From Echinostoma caproni (lineage: Eukaryota > Platyhelminthes > Trematoda > Plagiorchiida > Echinostomatidae): a DNA stretch of 64,000 nt. How positions within the stretch are numbered: the first letter of the stretch is position 1; every line of letters starts with the position of its first letter. Location of the stretch: NCBI GenBank assembly GCA_900618425.1, contig UZAN01039369.1, positions 217,593 to 281,592 on the forward strand, given 5' to 3'. Made by a program: the position numbers and the translations under genes. Positions 25,680 through 37,613 of the stretch are shown here, piece after piece. The notes under the pieces are model-generated. The model did not search any database. It worked only from the letters and a program-made list of their open reading frames with translations, and was not told the DNA's origin.

Positions 25680-26150
25680 CGATTTCCCGAGCAGGTGAAG
25701 GGATTGATCTCGTTAATGCAGAAAAAGTGAAATGTCGCGAGATATTAATATTTCATCTTATCTTCTCAATGGTTGACTTTCATTTACAATGATGTGCACC
25801 GTATGTTGAGGTCAGCTCTAGACCGTACAGTCCCAGCTGCTTTACTTAGACTCATTGCCTCCACTCCAGGAATTGAGTTGGACAAATGTGAACATGGCTG
25901 GCAAACCAGTTCCGTCTCACACACTGTATACCAGTTCACCTGCAGTTGCGGTGACGCGTACATAGGCAGGACAAATGATCACCTTTCACAACAGATGAAC
26001 ATATTCCAAAATGGTTGATGAAATGGATGACGCAACTGATATTTGATGGTCTAGTAATTACCAGAAATCTGTTGTGTAACATGTTATGAAAATGGAATAC
26101 ACAGTTGATCCTAATGTTTCTTTCTAATCGCAATGCTAAGCTTTTGCCAC
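25680..26150 (+). mobile_element. PLE relic: linker plus GIY-YIG endonuclease start
   Basis: The plus-strand frame at 25,773-26,018 reads a PLE linker (HRMLRSALDRTVPAALLRLI), then VYQFTCSCGDAYIGRT. The C-x-CG…YIGRT signature of PLE GIY-YIG endonucleases is intact here. The frame stops soon after. Frameshifted remnants (YTVDPNVSF) continue to about 26,150, where the C-terminal part of the endonuclease is expected. The rest of the element is missing, so it is a 5'-truncated, dead copy of the FTCSCG lineage. Confidence 0.65.
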
Positions 26151-26409
26151 CTAGAGAAGGAACGCTTCTCACTTGACCTTACACACACAATTGTTTTTGA
26201 TACAATCAATCCGCTTACTGTAAAGTTAACGATCTAGCTCTATAGTTCGTAATCTTTCTACACGTGTACACGTTCTTTCACCATAACTAAACAAACCCAT
26301 GTGCTGTATATGTACCTGTTAGTTTAAATCACTAACTGCGATGATTTAATATCTGGCGACATTTGTATCCTTTCTGTATTGATTAAATGGATAACGGAGA
26401 TTCAATGCT

Positions 26410-26652
26410 TCAAATTTCCAAAACGTAGAAATTGATGTTTTGAAGTTTTGGTTGTCCTAACATCACAATTTGCTGGCCATACTTCACTACAGATTTTAGA
26501 TGAAGAGGGAAACTTGGAGTGGACCAAAAGTGACACTCAAATTTATCTTCACTCAGGCCTAAACGGATTTCTGTCCGTAGTGATAATTTCTGCACACTGA
26601 AGTTTACAGAACGGACCTCATTGCTTATGACAAATATTTTGACGTGTATCAA
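26410..26652 (-). CDS. Candidate exon or short gene, unknown protein
   Basis: A minus-strand frame of about 75-80 codons ends in TGA at 26,410 and has protein-like composition, with alternating hydrophobic residues typical of beta strands (FSVQKLSLRTEIRLGLSED, then HLKSVVKYGQQIVMLGQP). The start is unclear: there is no good ATG, and acceptor-like AG sites lie at about 26,614-26,626, downstream of a pyrimidine-rich stretch. One acceptor choice (GAG|GTC) is in phase 0 and could follow the exon ending at 31,564 as an alternative terminal exon. No family is recognised. Confidence 0.3.
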   Translation of the reverse strand: MIHVKIFVISNEVRSVNFSVQKLSLRTEIRLGLSEDKFECHFWSTPSFPLHLKSVVKYGQQIVMLGQPKLQNINFYVLEI

Positions 26653-26699
26653 AATATTCGGCAGACAAAAAGAGAGATAGTTAGAAAATATAAATTATT

Positions 26700-29600
26700 T
26701 TGCTCGTACTCCCCGGAGGTTAGCAACTGAATTATGTCTCAGATGTAAATTATCCCTCTAAAAAGGTAGGATACAATAATTAGGGAAAACTAATATGGTT
26801 ATGTATGAGATCTGTGTGTTCTATCCATGAATAATGGGCTGTCTCAGAACACTGACTACGATGAACTGTTGCGACAACATCGCGACGTAACGCGCAATAC
26901 ACATGCTAGTTAAACCAGGCTGCAAGCCAATGGGAAGAAATGACCTGAACCTGGAGGAATGCGTGGCACCCGCATCGCTTGCTGAGGAGGGAAAAAGCTG
27001 AAATCGACCGCTTCATATCAGAAATGATTGCTTCCCTATGGGTCATAAGGGATGCGAACTATACTTTTACTGACAAATCGCGCAGCTTTCATTTCAGCTT
27101 TATCGCCTCATCTTGCTTAGTTCTTTGAAATTTCGTATGGAGTTCGAAATCCAGCTGTCTGTTACGTTTACGTTCTTGATCATAAAAGCTAATTAATGTG
27201 TTCATTTTTTCCGTCAACAGATTGAAGAAAAAGAAGTCGGGGAACTCTGGAAATAATGCGTACCTGGGTGTAACAATGATCGAACTCCTCGGAACTAAAA
27301 TATTTTATCTACCGGCATAGATGATAGTGAATGTGTCCGGACTTCGTTGGATCACGAACATTTGATACTTCATACAAGATACTACAATACCAGTTTATCT
27401 ATTAGTGTGTAACCTCAGTTGTTTTGGGGACCCAGAATATAAAACCCACTGATGAAGCGATGTTCTTCCATTCCATGAATCGCCATCCTCGGATCAGGTC
27501 AAATGTACCCTGCTGAAATGCCGCTCATTTTCCCACCGCTCATACCATGGGACAGTCGCAAGTTGAAACGTCCTCAGTCCTCAGTACAACGCATTTTCAT
27601 CCCAATTTCGTACGTAAATCATTTGCGTAATCATTATTTTCCCTTAAGGCTTCTATAACTCCTCCTAATGCATTATATACAATATCTTGAGCCAAAACAG
27701 ACATTTAGGTGAGACCAGAAAGCCGATCCACTTCGTGCACAAAACCGTTTAACAGAGTATTTGGTAACAAGATAAGCGGAGTTTCACTGGGATTATGACT
27801 AACACGTATCATCCACAGAGTTTTCCCCACATTTTATGATTTGATTCTGCCACTGAACTTTTTTCATGATACATGATTCTTGCTTCATTTTGTATCAATG
27901 CGTTGTGGGAACTGGCATTAGTTGATAGAAACGGTTTTATTTACAAACATCTACAACACACGGCATTGCATTTCTGGGGTTGGGAGAATGAACATCACCA
28001 GAAATAACAACATAAATCTATCGAGAAAGAGGAAGAGAATCACTGCAAATTCCATACTGCGAAGTGTCCAATAAATGGGATAAGCCTGTGCACCCACGTG
28101 AGAGTGAAGCGTCTCGTTAGTTGGACCTGTCGTCTGACCATTGATCACGTGACAAAATTGAATGTGGTTAATGAATGAGTGAAAATTGATCAATCGGAAG
28201 TGTGGTGTGCAAAGTGAGCGAAGCGAACCGTTTGTTTATTCAATTTCCATTCAATAACAGCACACCTCATCGATGAAGTGCTCTTTCAAATGATAAACAT
28301 TAGCTGTGCATTCCCGGTTCTATATGAGCAAAATCCAAGTGAATTCCGTACCTTTTGTTCTCATCTGTGTGTTTTCGGTTCGTTCATAAATAAATACAGG
28401 TCGATAACTGACGCAAAGGTTTTCAAAAAAGAAATTTCATCCCTCAGACTTTATTGGTGCATCAGAGCGAGAAAAGGAAAAACAGGCCTATGGGGATTTG
28501 GAAATTGACAACTGTTTGGTATAAACAGATAAATTATAACCCGAAAAAGGAAAAATGCTACAAAAGTCAATTTGCAATTCAAATTTATTTTATTTTCGAA
28601 AGGTAAATTGAAATCTGGTTTTAAACAATCTCATAAAGCAGGAAATTATTTTTAGGTGGGAAATTGATGAAAGGTAAAAACAAAAAGGAAAGCTATCGCG
28701 AGTTTCGTGAATCTTGCGAAGGATCAAACTGTTAAAACCTTTCACAGAGTTTGCAGTTTGAATTTCTGGGGAATCTGTAACAATGGATTATTTTTCGACC
28801 ACCGGAGAGGTAATAGGGTCATCTTTTGCTTGTTCTGCGATTCCCTGTAGGGTGAATGCATTTTTTGTTTTAAAATTGGTTTTGGTCATCAACAAAAACA
28901 ATGAACAGCTGTTCCTTCCTCGTTTGGACTCGTCAGTCGTGCCTAAGCACTCCCAATGAGTGAATCCACCACTGAAGACCAGAAAAGATTGCTTAATGCA
29001 TATGGGAATTAAACGTGCAAACTCCAGAAAACCAGCAATACGAACTAAATAAGCTATTTATTCACTCTATTGAACTGCCACTGGTCTAGCCTTCACTTGC
29101 ATGTTCAGTTCCGGTAGTGATGCGAAATTTAGTAGACTCTCCTGACGAATTCCAATAAAGATGGGACAACTTCGCAGTATTTTGATGATGAATGATGTTT
29201 GGTGAAACCCGAACATTCTCTCTATAGGTACCCGGAATAGCAATAAGCAATACACAAATTCGTCTCTGCCTTTGTTTCTCTTTCCCGTTTGCATCTGCAA
29301 AGATATCATGATTTATCATGTGAACTTCCATCATCAAAAATGATATATAAATACATGGGTAATACAATGGTAGTTTGGGAGGCATAAGCATAGGTACACT
29401 AATCCTTTCGAAGGCAATGTGTTCAGAGTTGCTAAAAGGTAAAAGCTAAATGTGGTAAAACAAAAGAGGTTTTCATTCGAGATGGGACACATTTGTAGGC
29501 AAGACGTAAGTGCACATAAATATTAATGAACATGATGAGAGTGTTCGGTCAAAAGGCTCCGTAAAAATTTCTCACGCGCTGGATAGTTCAAACACAATAA

Positions 29601-31500
29601 AAATAATAATACCAGAGATCGTAGATCTTGTCAATTGCTTGAATTGGGATCTTCAGGTATTAATTGAGGATAAAAGCGGAAGTGCTGCTGCATCACACGC
29701 AGCAGGTGATCAGCTGTTTTATTCATCAAATGCAAGAAGTAAGCTACTTGGTTACCTGAAGTTAAAAGTCCCCATTTAAACTGTTTCTTTAGCTGTATTC
29801 AGAAACGAACATGCGTAAACGCCAAGTAAATGCAGTAATCAAATCCTCCAATGTGACAGATTTAGGAGAAATAGAAGTTTTCATTTGACTTTGATGCGAA
29901 CTAACCTGAAATCTCAGGTAATTATTTAGATATACCCACAAACACAAACACAACGGACGTCATCCGGTCTGTTCTCCTTACGCTTCCATATAAGAACACG
30001 TTACAGTTACCGGCAAATTATTACTTGCAACACCAGTTTAAAAAACTGCACTATTTCGCGGGCTGCTGATATAGGAACATCTAAGGTGACCGTAGTAGTA
30101 AAACTACACTCTAATCACAGTGTCAAAAGAGTTCTTGTCATAAGTCGTTTTTGGCTTGTTTTCGTCAAGATTAGAAGATTTGAGAGTATCCGGTATAACC
30201 GTTTTGAGTGACCATTCTTTGACTAAAATGAGAGCAATTCCTTGTAAAGGTCATACGAACGCACTCTTTCAGTCACATCAAGAAGTGGTGAGCGGAAAGT
30301 TCAGTCGAATCGGCGTCGCTCGTTGAATAAAGCATACACTCATACATATGTATACATAACTGGTCCCTCCATTATGTGCACGACATTCCAGCTGAATTCA
30401 GAAAATAAATTACAAATGGCAAGGTCTCACTAAATGAGAGGTTACATTTTTTTACCGCTTTGAAAACAGGGTAAAATGACCAGGGCAAATTCGTCACTTT
30501 TTATTGCAGCAGGTTTCATAGTAAACGTGTTTCGTGTTTTGATGTATAGTTTCCCTGTGTTTTCTTTAATTTAAAACTGTTTTGAGAACGTCCTATTTGA
30601 AACAGTTCTGGGGTAATTTTTAATCCTTAGTAATTCTGGGGGCGATTTCATTCGCTAACTATAAATCCGAGATGACACATAAAACAGTGATATAACAGCT
30701 TGTGCTTGGATTAGACAATTCGTTTCACTGCATCTTCCTAGTTCACTGGGAATGTATCACGCATGAGAGAACTGTTCACGTCATGGATGTTGTCAGAATG
30801 TGTGGATTTCGTGAAATGCTTTTTAAGTCTTGTGCATCAGTGATTTGATTTCGAATGAACGTGAAGATGTGTTGCAACTTAAAAGACGTACAAAATTATC
30901 TCATTTGTCTTGTGATGGTTTCCGGTAGAATAAGAAATGCACCAGCTATTGATATCTGGTTTGGGGACAGAAGTAGCGTGCATCCTAATGGTTTTCATGT
31001 AAAACGTACATTAGGGGTAATATAAACTACAAGGTTTACCGAATACCAAATCACTAGAGATGTCGTTCTATTGGTTGATTTAATCATTATTCGCATCAAT
31101 TTCGTCTTGCATACAGTCTTCTCTCCGGATATTTCTCATGCAACGCTTTACATTATCCTAGTCGGGTAACAATTGACGGTAGATCTGAAAGACCGCATTG
31201 GTAGAATGCAGAATGGCCTCACCTAGAAAAGTTCTTAACAACAGTGACAAGAAAGCGGAGATTGCTGAACATCTCTCTGGCTCCCAAACCAGGAAATGCT
31301 GCGGACAAAAAATCATGTAAAAATAATCATGGAGAATTTGTAGATTTGGCTTTTTGCACTGAACACATTTTCTATCAAGTTTTTCAAATTTTATGGAGTA
31401 GAAGCAACTGGGCCGTGTCTTTCGGGAAAGACGCCAACAGTATGGCCCTGAAACATCCGTGGAACGTGTCTTGGGATTCCTTCGGTCATTATATACAGTT
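26700..31500. other. Non-coding stretch, intron-like
   Basis: Lies between two exons of the minus-strand gene and is read as intron. Open frames of up to 101 codons at 29,067-29,391 (minus) and 29,510-29,779 (plus) have no recognised motif or splice support and are left out. Confidence 0.45.
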
Positions 31501-31563
31501 TAAAAACGATTATCGGAGTCGTTTTATCTTTTCTTTACTGTGATAAGTAGTGGATTTACTCAC

Positions 31564-32218
31564 TTTGGTCCACTTTGGGCTCAGGAGCACTTTATTGGTT
31601 TCGTTCAAACTCAAATCACCCTCATAGTAACCACCGTGAGCCATTTTTGTACTAATCACAGGCTCGGATCGATGGGATACCACTGGTTTGTCAATCCATG
31701 TGCTAGAGCTGGTCATCCCCTGAGACGGATCCGGTGCTGTCCCCTGTACCGGATTCCTTGTTAATACCTTCTCATTTCGTCCCACTTCTGGATCATGCCA
31801 AAAATGTTGTCGCCACTCCCGTGTACACATGTATTCTGACTCTCTCATCTCGTCTGAGCCTCGTGTCTCAAATTTCGATTTCGATTTAGTCTTTGATTCC
31901 ATCCTACAGATTCTGCTGCTGTCACCAGTGACACTATCACTGCTTGTCAGTGAGCGCTGATAAGCTTTCGTGAAAATCATCGAGCATGCCATCTGGTTAG
32001 GTCGCAAATCACCCAGGGTTGCTGGACGTTCACATTCCAGGCTAGACTGTTGCTCGTCCGGGACGCAGTCATACGCGTGCTTGGGCTTCCTCTGTAATGA
32101 TTGAACACGTGGTGATGGCACAGTAAGTGGGGATGACGGCGTTGCTCGTGGGCTGCACGGACGGGTCAAACCAGTTTCATTGTCCTGTTTCGTTAATGTG
32201 GAGGTTGAATAACACGAG
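31564..32218 (-). CDS. Exon 3 of the minus-strand Ser-rich gene
   Basis: The exon starts at 32,218 after an acceptor (TGTTCACAG) and ends at 31,564 before a donor (AAA|GTGAGT), 655 bases in all. The single leading base completes the codon left open by the exon at 34,930-35,457, and the exon ends in phase 0. It encodes about 218 residues with no stop. The order is a Ser/Pro/Thr-rich start (TRPCSPRATPSSPLTVPSPR), a basic segment, an acidic/basic stretch with SKTKSKSKFETRG, and a C-terminal part ending in LLSPKWTK. No catalytic or structural domain is seen; the sequence looks intrinsically disordered. Confidence 0.65.
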
Positions 32219-32924
32219 CTGTGAACACATTGATGAGCAAAGAAGGAAGTTTGGGAAAGTATGTCGGATGAACTGAAAAGAAATTTTATCAGAAAGTGCT
32301 ATAAAACAGCTCCTCTGCTTATGATACTCAAGAATATCAGTCTACTAGAAACTGGATTAGTAAAAGTATTGTTTGTGGGTGTTCTGTTCCCATTTATCGA
32401 TTTGAAGTTCAAAAAAAGCATACAAAAGATTTTGAACACACCTACATCACAAAAATTGAGGTTTATCGCTTTGAAAATTGAATAACAGAATAAAATATTG
32501 GCGATAAAAGTTATGGAGGAATTTCACCAATACGTAGATGCCATTCCGAACCAATAATTAAATGCTTCGACACACTAGTGAAATGTAATTGTGGTCCACT
32601 TTCATGCATTTCTCACAATATATTGAAGAACTCTTTACCAGAATTACATCAATGAGTCATTCGTTGAACCTCCACGTGATGTAGTTCCGGTGCAAGGCGA
32701 AAATTTTAAAATCTACTTCAGGCGAAGCAGTTTGAATCTGACGGCAGATGCATTGACTTAGAGAGTAATTTTTTTGTTTTTAACTGAAAAAAGTGTTTTC
32801 AACATTTTCTGTTGAAATCTTTTATTTATTTTATCAAACAACAGTGTTGACATCTCGGTAGTCAAATGATAACTTTGAATCTATCACCTGATGTAGAATT
32901 GCTTAGTCAACATGGGGTGGTTGT

Positions 32925-33060
32925 GGTGATCAAGCGGTAAGATCACCCACTCACAATCCAGGATTACGGGATGTTAGTATCACCGTCTATCCGTCTCCCA
33001 TCTTTTGTGTTCTATGGCAGTTATCCGAAGGTTACTTCCTTGACCCGTAAAATTAAATTA
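32925..33060 (+). repeat. tRNA-like SINE remnant
   Basis: The segment GTGATCAAGCGGTAAGA resembles a tRNA box A. It is followed 35 bases later by AGGATTACGGGATGTTAGTATC, where a leucine-type tRNA would have its variable arm and box B, but box B is mutated. It lies just before the minus-strand SINE-like copy at 33.2-33.4 kb. No cloverleaf can be closed, so it is not a working tRNA. Confidence 0.35.
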
Positions 33061-33164
33061 TTGTATACGCGGAAGTGAAAAAACAAAACATTTTGGGCAT
33101 CACTGATATTCATGTGAGTAATGGAGGATTTGATTCAACTTCAAAGGGGAAATTCATCGTGTAT

Positions 33165-33412
33165 ATGGAAGGTGAGGCGTGAACTGAAAACCTAGGAAGC
33201 ACTGAACAGCTGTTTCCACCTGGTTGAGTCTCCTCAGCAATGCGAATCCATCGACCCAACTGGGAATGGAACACGGGACCTCATGGGCAGAACGGAAACA
33301 TGCTACCCACTTGGTCACCGGACAGCTGATTACACCGTTTTTTCGTTTCCTATCTACACGATATTTACACAATATAGCACAATCCATCTTGACGAGCGTG
33401 TTGAGAGCTTTT
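33165..33412 (-). repeat. tRNA-headed SINE-like repeat, copy 2
   Basis: This minus-strand copy is more complete than the one at 3,743-3,955. It contains a box-A-like GGTGACCAAGTGGGTAGC and, about 40 bases on, a box-B-like GTTCCATTCCC, the two internal RNA polymerase III promoter elements of tRNA-derived SINEs. The shared body follows: GGATTCGCATTGCTGAGGAG, then CAGCTGTTCAGTGCTTCC. The 77-codon open frame across it is incidental. Confidence 0.6.
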
Positions 33413-34084
33413 GACTTCGCTCATCTGAGCACTAGACCCTAGACTAGCACTAGACTAGTCGGCACAGCAGTCCAACGCTTCGTAGCTCTTCAGTTCACGC
33501 TTAATTTGCTACATAAACGACGAATTCCCCCTAGAATTGACATCGTTGGTCAATAGGTCACATGGGTGTTCTTGTGTTAATGAACAATTAAAAGGTGAAA
33601 GAAAAAATTACAATAAAAATCAATCATAAGGCAAGGAAATATATCCTAAATTGTGGGTGATGAAAGCAATAGATAAAACCTCGACTATGATGGTACCTTG
33701 AACGATGTGAAAGCATCGACCGATTAGTGTCTTTATCATCCCCCATAAAAGTATGAGAAGTTTTTTTATCAACTGATAGCAGATCATAGCACATCCATCT
33801 AATATGCCTCTCGGTATCTGGGGTTGTGTTTAACTGATGCACGTACACTCGTCATAAAATATTATGGGAAGGACCAAAACAAAATACTCACTAATAAAAA
33901 CTTGCAACTTCCTGACAGTTTTCCAACATTCATATGTTTTGTTAGCTTTATGTTGCCCAAAGGATATTCAATGAATAGGTTTTGTTTTACCAAATCTATC
34001 TTGTACTTACATGCATTGATTTTGGTTGCTATTTTCTTTCCGTCCGTTAGGTTGACTAACGAGGAAAGCAGTGGATAGAAGGAA

Positions 34085-34119
34085 CTACCCGTTAAAAGTA
34101 AGGCCAAGATAACGGGTAG
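34085..34119. repeat. Perfect 10-bp hairpin
   Basis: CTACCCGTTA at 34,085-34,094 and TAACGGGTAG at 34,110-34,119 are exact reverse complements, with a 15-base loop. The hairpin lies in an intron of the minus-strand gene, within an anonymous 122-codon minus-strand frame. No function is known. Confidence 0.6.
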
Positions 34120-34929
34120 ATGATAGGCGAGTACTGCATTAATCCGTGTTACCCAGTGTTTCCGAACGACGGCTGCGCGACCGAGAGTCAAATGAACCTT
34201 GGGTTTTTTCATGTTTTCCTTTCTTCTCATAATCTAACCACACAGCCTGATCCACTAATCGCCAACCGCAAAAAATATTACACACCGAGAAAGTCTATCC
34301 GGTAACATTCATAAATGAATGCAGATTTTCGAAACTGGGTTTTCCCATAATTCATTTACAGTATATACTGTACGACGCATGACACTGGTAATATAATCTC
34401 AGAATGCATACGATTTCCATGGACGATCTGCCCGCATCAGGTTTGTGCAGGCTTTGAATGATTTGAAAATTTACTTAAATCATTAAAAAAGTATTTGTTA
34501 CACAGAATCAACGTGTCAAAATGACTTCTTCCAACGCAACTGTGGAACTCATCGGACAGACCGACGGGTATGTGCAATAAAGTACTGAAGCGATGGTGTC
34601 TTTTGTACATGATTTCACAATTCTCCACGGCAACTGAGACTTCAATCGGAAAGCATTCAAAAGCAGTTGCTCTGAATGCTTAGGTATCCAAGAAACAATT
34701 TATTTCGGTACAACGTAAATCATTCAACTCACGCACCTTAACATGCTTAGTTCGCTTGGTTACATTTATAGTAGTTGATTAGCTTTAGAAATCGCTCCAA
34801 TGTTANATCTTATTATGCGGTCATCGCAGTGTCCGATACGGTTTGCTACTGAAGCCAATAACAATCACGTCCTTTTACACGCGTGGAACAGGTTTAATGG
34901 ATGCAGTTGTCACAACAGAGTGAACTCAC

Positions 34930-35457
34930 TTTTCCAGCGAATTAATTGCTTTCTCCTGAAGATCGTGAGTAACACTGGAACTTCGACTGACCGACGTCCC
35001 GCAAATTGGACCGACAGAAATGCGTTCNGCCCCGCTCGTTGTGCGAATAGCCCGCTCGAACTAGTAAGGCAGCTCGTCCCAATGTTGGTGTTCTTGGACG
35101 TCGCATCAGTGCCTCATGTCGAGGAGCATTTGTTGGTGTACTCGGTGTACTGTCCATAATATGACCGAGATCGTCCTCTTCCTTACCGCTACAGCATTTG
35201 GAGTCAAATTTACGAGTGTTTGTTGTGATGTGCGAGTTGTTCCTTGGGGTGATAATTCGAGAACCTGTCTGTGTCGGACGGGGTGGACGTTGATTCAGCT
35301 GACCACTTCGCACGCTTTGTGTATCAACGTTTGACCCTTGGCGATTATTTAAACGGTCCTTCTTTCGGGAACTTCCTCCCAAGGGACGAAGATCTTCCAT
35401 GGAAGAAAAACTATTTGGTTCATTGGAGTCTGTGTCACTCGCCGGTTGCAAACTGGA
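34930..35457 (-). CDS. Exon 2 of the minus-strand Ser-rich gene
   Basis: The exon starts at 35,457 after CAGTTCAG; an alternative acceptor gives 35,462. It ends at 34,930 before a donor (AAA|GTGAGT). It is open in phase 0 except at the N at 35,028. Reading through the N shifts the frame and gives a stop near 34,942. Skipping the N keeps the frame open to the donor (ERISVGPICGTSVSRSSS, then LQEKAINSLE) and leaves two bases of a codon, which the exon at 32,218 completes. The start of the exon encodes a Ser/Asp-rich part (SSLQPASDTDSNEPNSFSS), and later segments are basic and proline-rich (RRPRTPTLGRAALLVRAG). About 176 residues, no recognised domain. Confidence 0.65.
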
Positions 35458-35799
35458 CTGAACTGTTACGGGTAGAAACCCAAGCCTAAACCGAGTGGTT
35501 GGCAAAAATAAATTGAGACAAGCAGCCACTTGATAATATTTCTGCAACGATAAAATCGTTGTTTTGTTGAAAAAGATTGGAATGAAATTTTTTACTGTTC
35601 TTTCATCCTATAAAATAACAATTCCTTCTTTACACCGTTTTCTATGATTACAATTCATGGGAACAGATCACACCTGATTTCACCCGTCCACTTGACGAAT
35701 ACATCAATCAAACAATGCAGACAACCCTGTTTTCACAACAATAAAATTCAGTTGAAGCGACCGGTTATCTGACATCGTTTTGTTTGTTTGCAATCATAC

Positions 35800-35915
35800 T
35801 TCCGTTTTATATAAGTTGTAATTGTGAAAACACAGCGATGTCAGTACGGTTGAAAATAAGCCAACGTTTAGGATACCGTGGATAACCTATAGCAAGGCGA
35901 TTGTAAAACCGAATG
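35800..35915 (+). repeat. Dispersed repeat, copy B
   Basis: Partner of the repeat at 4,424-4,545, same strand. Shared blocks in order are GTTTTAT, AAGTTGTAA, TGTGAAAACA, CAGCGATGTC, AAGCCA and a GATTGTAAAA/GATTTTACAA-type end. It lies just upstream of exon 2 of the minus-strand gene, in its intron. Class unknown. Confidence 0.6.
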
Positions 35916-35999
35916 ATTCAGGAAGAGTCTGCCTTCTATTTTCTTTATTTGTATATCGGATAACTGTATACTCGTACCTCAGATATTTTGCATACAAAT

Positions 36000-37600
36000 T
36001 CCCGATAGAATATGGATAACCTGTAGTTGAACGTTGAATTCCAGGCTGAATCAATTTATGTGCAAACTCTGGGAATGGATTATCACCTCCTCACCTTTAC
36101 TTGGAAGTGTACATAGCATGACAGTTGACTTCAACACTTTATTTCTTTGAGGCGTGACTGTGTATTATTGGAGTATGCTCAGCCGTTCGGATAATACAAC
36201 ACATACTTAAGTTTCTACATGCATGTTTATAGAACTAAGATTTTCCTATTTCCTGTTAATCACATTGAAATCTTCAAATGGACTCTCGTGTCACTGATGG
36301 GTTGGGTGCAAGATGTCTTCCATACAGTGAATAAAATTGGGAAATCTGTCAAATGTAATTTGACCTACCACAGTTACTTTACATGTCCTGTCTCTTAGGG
36401 AAAACGATAGCGTTTCGGAATACCTAAACACAATGTACACCATGCTTCTACTTCCCGGAATCCCTAGTAGAATAACGGCTAGAACATTGACTCGTTGAAC
36501 TGCAAGGAAAACTGTGAGAGATATCAGAAATGCGGCAATGCGTATACCAGTTCAATCAAACAAAACTATGATTGTGAAAGCACTCACGCATAAAAATAGG
36601 GCTTTGTATAATTTCAATGACAGTTCACTCGATGTGACATCTTGGAATCGGCCAAAATGATCTTTGAATATTTTTTCGTAGAAATGAAAATCTATCCTTC
36701 AAGGTGGAAATCCGCTTTCTATGGAGCTGTAAAATGATCTAATGCTTAAGTTCTGCCCTCTAACTTCGCTTGCATTAGAAAACAGCTGACTGATTTCGTA
36801 AACACTTGGTCATCATTGAAAAAGAGCAATACCTGGGTACTGAACATTTACAGTGATTTAAACCTAATAACTCATTCATTTTATCCTGGTTTTATAAGTA
36901 ACCTATTTTATAGAAAACTTCAATCCCGATCACCATAGAACTAAGATCATCAGTTAGCCACCTGCGCACTATCGCAACAATAACAAAGCGAGAAGGGTTC
37001 ATTGAGTAATCACATGAAACAGCTTCTTATGTGTCCAGATTAAATTGACGACCCATAACAACATCATATTATCAAAATTTCAAGGTAAAAATACAATTCC
37101 TACTGCATTTTCGGCCGGCATTAGTGGATTTGTAAGAAGTGATACATACCGTATCGTAACACCTCCATTTTTACTCCAAACAAGGAAAGGTATAATCTAA
37201 TTTCCTGTCGAAAAAATCACTTCAAAATCTGTTTTGTAATGCTATTCTGTTTTTGTGATTTTGAAAGTGAAACATTAGGATGAAGCAGCCATAATTCACT
37301 ACAACAAATTACCACAAACCAGTGCTATTTGGTTTAGCGAAACGACGGTTTTCTATCGCCGATTCGAGCAGGATTTGTGCTAGCCTTCTAAATTATTGTG
37401 ATTGATGTGCCCCCCGCACGTGAGGAAAAATCCAATTATCTTCTGGACCAATTGGAGCATACCACGTCACCATCCCGTTTAGCTGCTTGGGTTAGATACA
37501 GGGTATGAATGAGAGCTTATCTGATTTACCGAATGTGTTAGTGCGTGCGACTGTGAATGTGGTTGAACATCGGTGCGAATGATTGGATCAATCGCCGATT
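36000..37600. other. Intron-like stretch, nothing recognised
   Basis: Short open frames only, with no motifs, between exons 1 and 2 of the minus-strand gene. Confidence 0.45.
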
Positions 37601-37613
37601 GGAATGCGCGGAC

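Noticed and set aside
31244..31543. 99-codon plus-strand frame next to exon 3
   Set aside because: Starts in intron sequence, has no splice borders and no motif; probably chance.
32930..33000. tRNA gene (leucine-like)
   Set aside because: Box A is plausible, but box B is mutated and no acceptor stem or cloverleaf closes; treated as a SINE remnant.
33862..34230. 122-codon minus-strand frame with hydrophobic stretches
   Set aside because: The composition follows AT-rich DNA, no family is recognised, it contains a hairpin, and it lies in an intron of the minus-strand gene.
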